DNA from: Epiperipatus broadwayi
Taxonomy: Eukaryota; Onychophora; Udeonychophora; Euonychophora; Peripatidae
Assembly: GCA_028023455.1 (NCBI GenBank)
Contig: JAQFVV010012490.1
Span: 562,001-626,000 of the forward strand
Length of the DNA: 64,000 bases
Reading direction: 5' to 3'
The notes below the pieces were generated by a model. It ran no database searches, had not been told where the DNA came from, and saw nothing but the letters and a program-made list of their open reading frames with translations. Shown piece by piece: positions 57,683 to 64,000 of this stretch; the first letter of the stretch is position 1, and every line of letters begins with the position of its first letter. The translations under genes and the position numbers were made by a program.

Positions 57683-58648
57683 CACCTGGCTCTCGTTTTA
57701 TGCGGATTATTTTAATACGATTTTGAAGTTATGCGATTCATGTTTCTTCTTAATATCTTTCATATTTCATTACATTTATTAGATATCAAGAAATTTAAAT
57801 TATTAATAACTTATTTTCACTTGAAATACTTTTTTTTCTTTCAAAAATATAACGTTATATTAGCAAGCCGCTAACGTGAATATGGCCTGAAGGTGTATTT
57901 AAAAACTTAGCTTCTATGTAAATACCTATTTATACTAATGAGTAAATAATAATAATAGATTTATACTAACATATAAAAATATCGCAATAAATATTCTAAA
58001 AATTTAAACTTTTTAAACTTATTTTGTTATATATAACAAAAGTAAATAATCTTTTAGATTCTTAACGAAGATTTTATAAACTGAAAATAATCTTTCTAAT
58101 GATAATGTATAATCTTTTTGTTTTGATTGCGATTTCATTTTTTTAATATAGAAACAGAAAACCATTAACACAGCATAAGACTGAAAGTGGTGTTAGTTGT
58201 ATATCACATCACGAATAAAAATAAAGTGGCTAACAGGTTTCTCTGGGCATAATTGCTGAGAGATTCTTGACTTCATTTAAGGAGAAGCCACAATACATCA
58301 CATCACATCGAATCTGATTTCTTACCAGTTTACAAACGAACACTAGTGTTAATGATTAAAATATATATGACAAATGTAAAATTAAATACTGTAGTTAATA
58401 AAAAAAGGTTGTCTTATATTAATTTTTTTCAAATATATGAAATTTTTTATTAGTCATACTTTATTTGCTTATTTTTTTAATGCAAATTTTAAAGTAATTT
58501 TTCCTTGTTGCTTTGCTTTTATGTGAATTCTGAAAATTACAGACCCTACCCCCCATTTTTCAAGGTAAGTTAAGTCTATTTTTGTGCGATTTTTTTTAAT
58601 GCGGGTTTTCTGTGGAACCTATCTACCACATAAAATGAGACCCAGGTG
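57683..58648. mobile_element. mariner/pogo-like MITE, 966 bp
   Basis: Ends cacctggctctcgttttatg (57683) and its inverted equivalent cataaaatgagacccaggtg (58648) with two mismatches, flanked by TA at 57681-57682 and 58649-58650. Subterminal phrases atgcgg...atgcgattc on the left and gtgcgattttttttaatgcg on the right resemble those of Tigger/pogo elements. No transposase frame inside; it is non-autonomous. Confidence 0.75.
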
Positions 58649-58650
58649 TA

Positions 58651-61600
58651 TTATGCAGTTGGACACAGCCCTCTTACAAGCATTAATATAAAATGGATAG
58701 ACAAAATTTTAATAGTTCACTTTATAAAACAAATAACTAAAATATTAAGTTCTAAAACTTCAATCAGAAAAGTTTGACTGAATGGTTTTGAGGATAGAAA
58801 TATGTTTTGCATATATGTGATCCCGTTGATGAAAATGTAATCAAATTTGTAACAGGACGGTCTTTTCGTGGTATGCACAAAGATGGATGGGTTCCTCCTG
58901 ATGAATAGAAGAGTGCATATTTGTTGATCACATCTATGCATATCCCGCACACATTGAACTCTTACCTAGGAGAGGATAGATTAAGATCCAGCTAACTATT
59001 AAATCTACACTTAATTTACCTCATCCATATTGCAATATACTTCCATTATTCCGGAATTTGAACTCAGGGAGATGTAGCATGGTCCTCAGATTCAGATAAT
59101 ATTTGTATCACCGAATTCTTAATATGTGCAAAATGAGTATATGCCTATTAATGGGAGTGGATATGGTATATTGCATACATATGTGTAATGATCATAAATA
59201 TATATGGCAGGATATGACTAAGTAAAATTTGATTACAGAAAAATAAACCAAGAATAATGTATCAATATTTAAACAAATTTAATGATCATATTTACATTGG
59301 ATGGTATTTGAGCAAAAAAAAACAAAAAAAAAACAACTTAAAACAAGATTGGTAAAAACTCATTTAGGCGTTTGTGGACATTCTTTATTCATACTTGGTT
59401 TATATTATTTCCCTAGATCCTGATCCCATAAAGAATGATCACTGGATGTCTCAATTAACATGGGTGATTTTCATATTCTAAATAACATTGCTATAGATAA
59501 TACAATATTAATACAATACTCTGTCCCTTATTTAAAGTCATGACGTGTGTGTGATCAAGGTAAGATGTAAGTTCATGACATAAATAATAAACAAGATATT
59601 AAAAGACAATATAAAAAAAAAAACAGTTAACATAAGCATTAAATTAAATAAATAAACTAAGGGTATGTGTGGTGAATATATCAATATTTAAATTATTTAC
59701 ATATTAGAGAATATCTTATTTTGTCCCATTCTTATATTGATCAGACTATTGCGTAATCAAGTCTACCTCCTAACTTTTGCTGAAGAGTGAATATATATAT
59801 ATTTATCTACTCACTAATGCTAAAAGTTATTTGGTTCTATATTAAAATAAAGAAAATTAATTTATCAAATCTGACATACGAACAACTACAAGTATATGAC
59901 ATCAACTTTATAACCTGGCTTGAAAGTTCATGTCAAAATTGTTCTAGTAGCTTGTTCTAATAAGCTGTGTTAATCCATTTGCAGATAGATAGGAATTCAA
60001 ATGTGCGCCGGATAGGTTGTCTTTAATAGCCTTCGAACCAGAGTTTTGAAATGTAGAGTATAAAAACGAATTCATAATGAACTGGTTCGGTGTCTATTAA
60101 TCCAGATGGGAAGTGAACAGAACAATTCCATATCGATCTTGACTCATAGTTCGAAGACTTCTCTTCCACGATGTCTTTCTTGCACTACTGCGTGCTTATT
60201 TTTATTCTTAATTCTATATATTTTATTATTTTGTTTCGAGGGAATATCATCGAATATTCTTCTTTTATTATATACTTTCTCTATTAAGGGTTTGAAACCT
60301 ATAGTGGAAAATGAAAGACCGTTTTGAGAATTCAAACACTATACTTTAGTTGTAAATCCTTAATTTTCAAATTCCTTATTTACTTATATTGCAATCTGTA
60401 TATTTAACCTCACTTTTTTGAATGTATATAAATGAATATTTAAGATTATTATTAAATCCGAATAGATTGACACTTTCCCTCGAAATTTCAATACAACCAT
60501 TTCCAGTAGGAAAAAACATTTTTTTGTCTTTATCCTTTTTAAATTAAAGAAATTCATATATTATATCTAACTAGTTCGTGTTCATCATTTTTTTTTCATT
60601 GTTGATGTCATCTTTAATATGTATTAACATAAATAATTTGTAAATAAGAAAATAAAAGATTTGATTGTTTCTCCATTTTAATATTATATATATATTGTTT
60701 TCTTATATTCACTCATCCGATCTACTGTGTTTTTTTCTTTACTGTTTGTACTCATGATACATTTTGTGTCAATTGTTAGTCATCATTTCTGTTTGACTAA
60801 CTTGGTTTAAAATTTAATGTTTTTTTTTTTTAGATTGGGCTTTAAAGTTTAGGTTGGTACATGGTTTGTCACTTTGTATCCCCTAACGTTATATCTGATT
60901 TTATTACTTAATAAGTGACATTAATATCAGGGGCTTGAACTGGGATTGGGCCTCATGGTGTGTACTATGTATTGGAGGTGTGTTGGATGCATTCATAACA
61001 CAATATATATTCATTAGTAAACACTAATATTTTCTATGATGATTTTTTTCAAAATTATGTATTTATAAAAAATAATGGTTAGCTTTATCATTTTCCATTA
61101 TAAATTTTTTTTTCCCCCTCTGATATTTACTCAACAAATATAATACTGCATATCTAAAAAATTAAAAAATGCTTTCATTTCATGATAGACATAACTTTAA
61201 TCTTAAAACACTTGTCATAATTTTTTCCAATCATTTGCAAAAAATACTAGAATTTTATAACCATGCTGCTTTTTTGAGTCACTGGAACAAGTACTTTGAC
61301 ATAAAAAATAAAAAAAGTACTGCATGCAAATTTCAAAGCTTGAAGACCTAGTAAGATGAAACATTTTGCTATCACATAAAGATCTGTGGATTTGCTATAA
61401 TTTAAAGACTTTAACATTTCACCAAATTAAGAATAAAATGATTTCATAGTTATTAATTATAAGAGCTGCCATTTTAAACTAATCTATGTTAAAATTATAA
61501 CAAGTAAATTTTTTTTTCCAAGCATGGCTTCATTTGCTTAAAAAAGTTGTCAATGTGTTATTTACTGATAAATCTGAAATTTAAGACAAGAAGAATCCAA

Positions 61601-61905
61601 AGATGTCTATATCAATAGAGTATGTAGTATTATTCATCCTTGATTCAACCTCTAATTACTCTTGATGTGTGTTCATTAATAAGTATTGTTTCAGATATTT
61701 GACCAATTAATAATGGAATATTTCTACCTACTGATCTTGGGAATCAGTCATATATTTTAAATATATTTAATACTGATGCATGTATAATTTCTCTTATCAT
61801 TTTTACACTACATTTTGTTCAATAAAAAAAAAAAGATATACGGTGTAAATATAGTTTACAATAAATGCAAATATAGTTGATGGTAATTAACATTTTGGCT
61901 ACTTA
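58651..61905. other. Intergenic DNA, no supported gene
   Basis: At 58803-58908 the plus strand holds a short, compositionally gene-like frame (DPVDENVIKFVTGRSFRGMH...) without start or splice sites and without a family I know. Frames at 60106-60335 are also unrecognised. A B-box-like phrase (ggaatttgaactcaggg) near 59052 may be a SINE relic. Otherwise AT-rich. Confidence 0.4.
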
Positions 61906-63335
61906 GGTATTAGTCCTGCAACGTAGAGATGGTACGCCTTTATACATCCGCAATAAATGTATAATCTTGTGATGATGTCAAATTTAAGCAAAATAAGTTC
62001 TGCAACGTTATCCGATCTAGTGTGAAAACGTGTTTCTCTTTATGAAAACATGGTTTTTTTTTTTGATATTTCGATATTTTCAGTTATTGACCAGATTTCT
62101 TTCCGACAACAGCTTTCATTTCAATTGCGTTTTTGCTTCATCCAAGTATTTCTATGTTATTTCTACTTCTGAGTTACTCCTTGATTTTAAGTAAGTATTC
62201 ATAGTGTTCGTTTTTGTCCTTTTGATTTTCTTTTTGTAACTTCCTAATGCCAGTTACAATCATTTTTATGTGAACTGCAGATAATAAACTTCGTGAAACC
62301 AGCAACTGAGGTTCACACACAAACCATTGAAAGATTATGGGATTCCGCAAAATAAGCAGCAAGGGACATCAAGGCAACATCTCGGCTGAATTTGTGTTGT
62401 GTAGATTGCATTTGCATACTGAACGACATAAAAAAAAAATTTCCATCATGATGAAAAATTAATAAAAGTGTTGTAATTTATATTTCTTTATTTTTGTGAA
62501 TTTTTTTGTTTTGTTTTTAACAAAAAATATATTCGTTTATTAGTATTTCTGTGGAAAATCCCATTCAGCCAATAGGCCGTGCAATCACATGTTCAGTAAA
62601 ACTCCATTTTGGGGGTAAATTTTTCAGTTGAGATCTCCGTTTTGTGTTAAAAATGCAAATGCCAAATTGCTTGTTTCAACACGAAAATTCCTGTTATTTA
62701 TTAGACAGTAAGTAGCATATGCGTATATTTTATGTTTGTAAATAATATTTAGAAAAATAATTTAGTGATTGTTTTTTCCGTATTTAAAGTAACATTTTGG
62801 TACTAGAGTAATGGCGTTTCCTATTTTACATATTTATGTGTAGAGAAAATGTATTTTTTAAGATTGGCTTTTTTTTTATAGTGAAATTCGTATCTTTAGT
62901 GTTATTATAAATTTTATAGTGTGAAAGTCGTATATATTTCTGTATGGCAAATCAATATTTATTTTTATAATGTTCTTTTTAATATTGATTTCTTGCTCAA
63001 ATTTATGTATCTTTATTATTGTAATAAATTTAAATTCCGCTCCATTTACTATTGTTATAAATTTTATACTTTTTCGTGTGAAAGTCGTATATAATTTTTC
63101 TCCATGTTTTATACTTTTAGTTGTGTGAAAGTGGTATTTTTAGTCCTGTAGCACGGAGCACTTATTAGACATGCTATGCCTTTTCACATATGTATTCAAC
63201 CTGCTGATAACTTTGTAAATCTTGCAAAAATATCATGTACAAGATCCATGTACATGTTATTTGGTCAGATCACAAGATTACAAAGTTATCAGCAGATCGA
63301 TATGAATGTGAAAAGGCACAGCAGGTCTAATATCT
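61906..63335 (+). mobile_element. Merlin transposon, copy 2
   Basis: Begins about ggtattagtcctgcaacg (61906) and ends gcaggtctaatat (63335), the same terminal phrases as copy 1. The segment from about 62550 (atttctgtggaaaatccca, cacatgttcagtaa, ccattttggg) is alignable with 16330-16450 of copy 1. A transposase C-terminal fragment lies at 62283-62420. The right end (about 63165-63332) is a long hairpin: ttagacatgctatgcctttt faces its inverted copy aaaaggcacagcaggtctaa, with the inner phrase gctgataactttgtaaatc also inverted. Confidence 0.75.
62283..62420 (+). pseudogene. Merlin/ISXO2-like transposase C-terminus
   Basis: Plus strand FVKPATEVHTQTIERLWDS (about 62290-62350) matches the F-V-x-P-x-T-G-x-H-T-x-x-I-E-x-x-W block at the end of ISXO2-like transposases, including the catalytic Glu; ATSRLNLCCV follows where the family has T-S-R-x-x-L. 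It may be preceded by an intron acceptor-like ctgcag at about 62276. It supplies the block missing from copy 1, so the two copies are differently decayed. The upstream N-terminal blocks are not legible here; the minus frame 62174-62362 is a shadow. Confidence 0.75.
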
Positions 63336-63653
63336 GCTCTGTGTTGCAAGACCCACATTTTAAAATCAATGATTTGAAGTTATCCTGTTTATTTTCAATT
63401 CACATAAAAAAGGAAAATTAAATTAACATATGTATGTATTTTTTAATTTATTTTTGGTATATTTTATCTTATATGATGAATCATTTTTGGTAATTATCTA
63501 ACGAACAAAATTGATTTTTTTTTTGTTGCTATGCTATCAATTTTATACTGTATTGCCATTCTGTTTCTTAAAAAAGAAAAAGCTGTCTAATTAAATAAAG
63601 ATTAGATTAATAAATTCAATGTGCAGTATATTTGATTATAATTTTATAACAAG
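63336..63653. other. AT-rich spacer
   Basis: Nothing recognised. Confidence 0.6.
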
Positions 63654-63980
63654 TGAATATTTTATTATTACAAGGATTTAAATAAAAATTAGATAATGAA
63701 ATTACATATTTGTCACTTTATTTTTAGTGCACATTATTACTATGAATGATCAAATTTTATTTTTAATCACATAGTAAATAAAACATTATTATTATTTTCT
63801 TTTGCAGAACTTGTTCATTATGACAGTAGCTATTTTTTCATTGAAATGAAATGAGAATTTTTATTGTTACAAGCATATTAAATAAAAATTAAATGTTTTA
63901 GACAACATACACATTTTTCAATTTGTTATTAGTACAGCATATGACCAATGATTACATTTAATTATGTACTAAATAAAAGC
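63654..63980. repeat. Diverged tandem repeat, ~200-bp period
   Basis: gaatattttattattacaag...aaataaaaattaga (63656) recurs as gagaatttttattgttacaa...aaataaaaattaaa (63852), and the later agtgcacatta / agtacagcata and gtaaataaaa / ctaaataaaa phrases follow at the same spacing. The second copy runs toward the window end. Confidence 0.6.
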
Positions 63981-64000
63981 TGCATACTTTGTTTGCCTTG

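Noticed and set aside
1-64000. CRISPR arrays, operons, bacterial promoters, riboswitches
   Set aside because: No regularly spaced identical short repeats and no prokaryotic gene organisation; the DNA is eukaryotic.

Overview
The window reads as animal (invertebrate metazoan) nuclear DNA: roughly three-quarters A+T by eye, with spliced-gene signals, tRNA-derived SINEs, LINEs, Penelope-like elements, Ty3/gypsy-type LTR elements and Merlin/mariner-type DNA transposons. There are no operons, ribosome binding sites or long intact open frames. I cannot name the species. I found one convincing host-type coding exon (34228-34374, minus strand) and no complete host gene. Nearly every other interpretable feature is a transposable element in some state of decay.

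Layout. 1-11 kb: a 579-bp fold-back retroelement carrying a hammerhead-ribozyme-like core (262-840), a possible reverse transcriptase (RT) remnant near 2.6 kb, a LINE RT remnant (6.4-7.2 kb) and a gypsy integrase remnant (9.65-10 kb). 11-19 kb: a fold-back made of two head-to-head Penelope-like tails (11293-11561), a ~350-bp diverged tandem repeat, a Merlin transposon (15549-16847), a tRNA-derived SINE and a 400-bp fold-back. 19-26.5 kb: an L1-like LINE on the minus strand, broken by a hairpin MITE and a 1.94-kb solo LTR; then two copies of a second tRNA-like repeat, the first split by a 1.93-kb solo LTR with a 4-bp target duplication. 28-33 kb: a TA-flanked MITE, a 300-bp fold-back, a 102-bp SINE with a 17-bp target duplication beside a LINE 3' end, and a second Penelope-like element. 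34-43 kb: the host-type exon, a solo LTR of 1.52 kb and a related 5.6-kb element with two near-identical ~1.65-kb LTRs whose only ORF is a 249-residue coiled-coil/basic Gag-like protein. 43.8-48.1 kb: a decayed gypsy element with two 733-bp LTRs that has lost its RT. 50.4-52.6 kb: a Penelope-like element (RT plus GIY-YIG endonuclease plus hammerhead-like tail) with a second copy of the hammerhead fold-back element inserted in its endonuclease domain. 55-64 kb: a third hammerhead-like motif, a mariner/pogo-like MITE and a second Merlin copy.

How the parts relate: the most interesting theme is a set of short retroelements with self-cleaving-ribozyme-like motifs (retrozyme-like or Penelope-type), repeatedly present as head-to-head fold-backs and flanked by 13-14 bp target duplications. 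Full Penelope-like elements with GIY-YIG endonucleases lie in the same window and could supply the enzymes. All calls come from reading the sequence by eye; no alignment or folding program was run.
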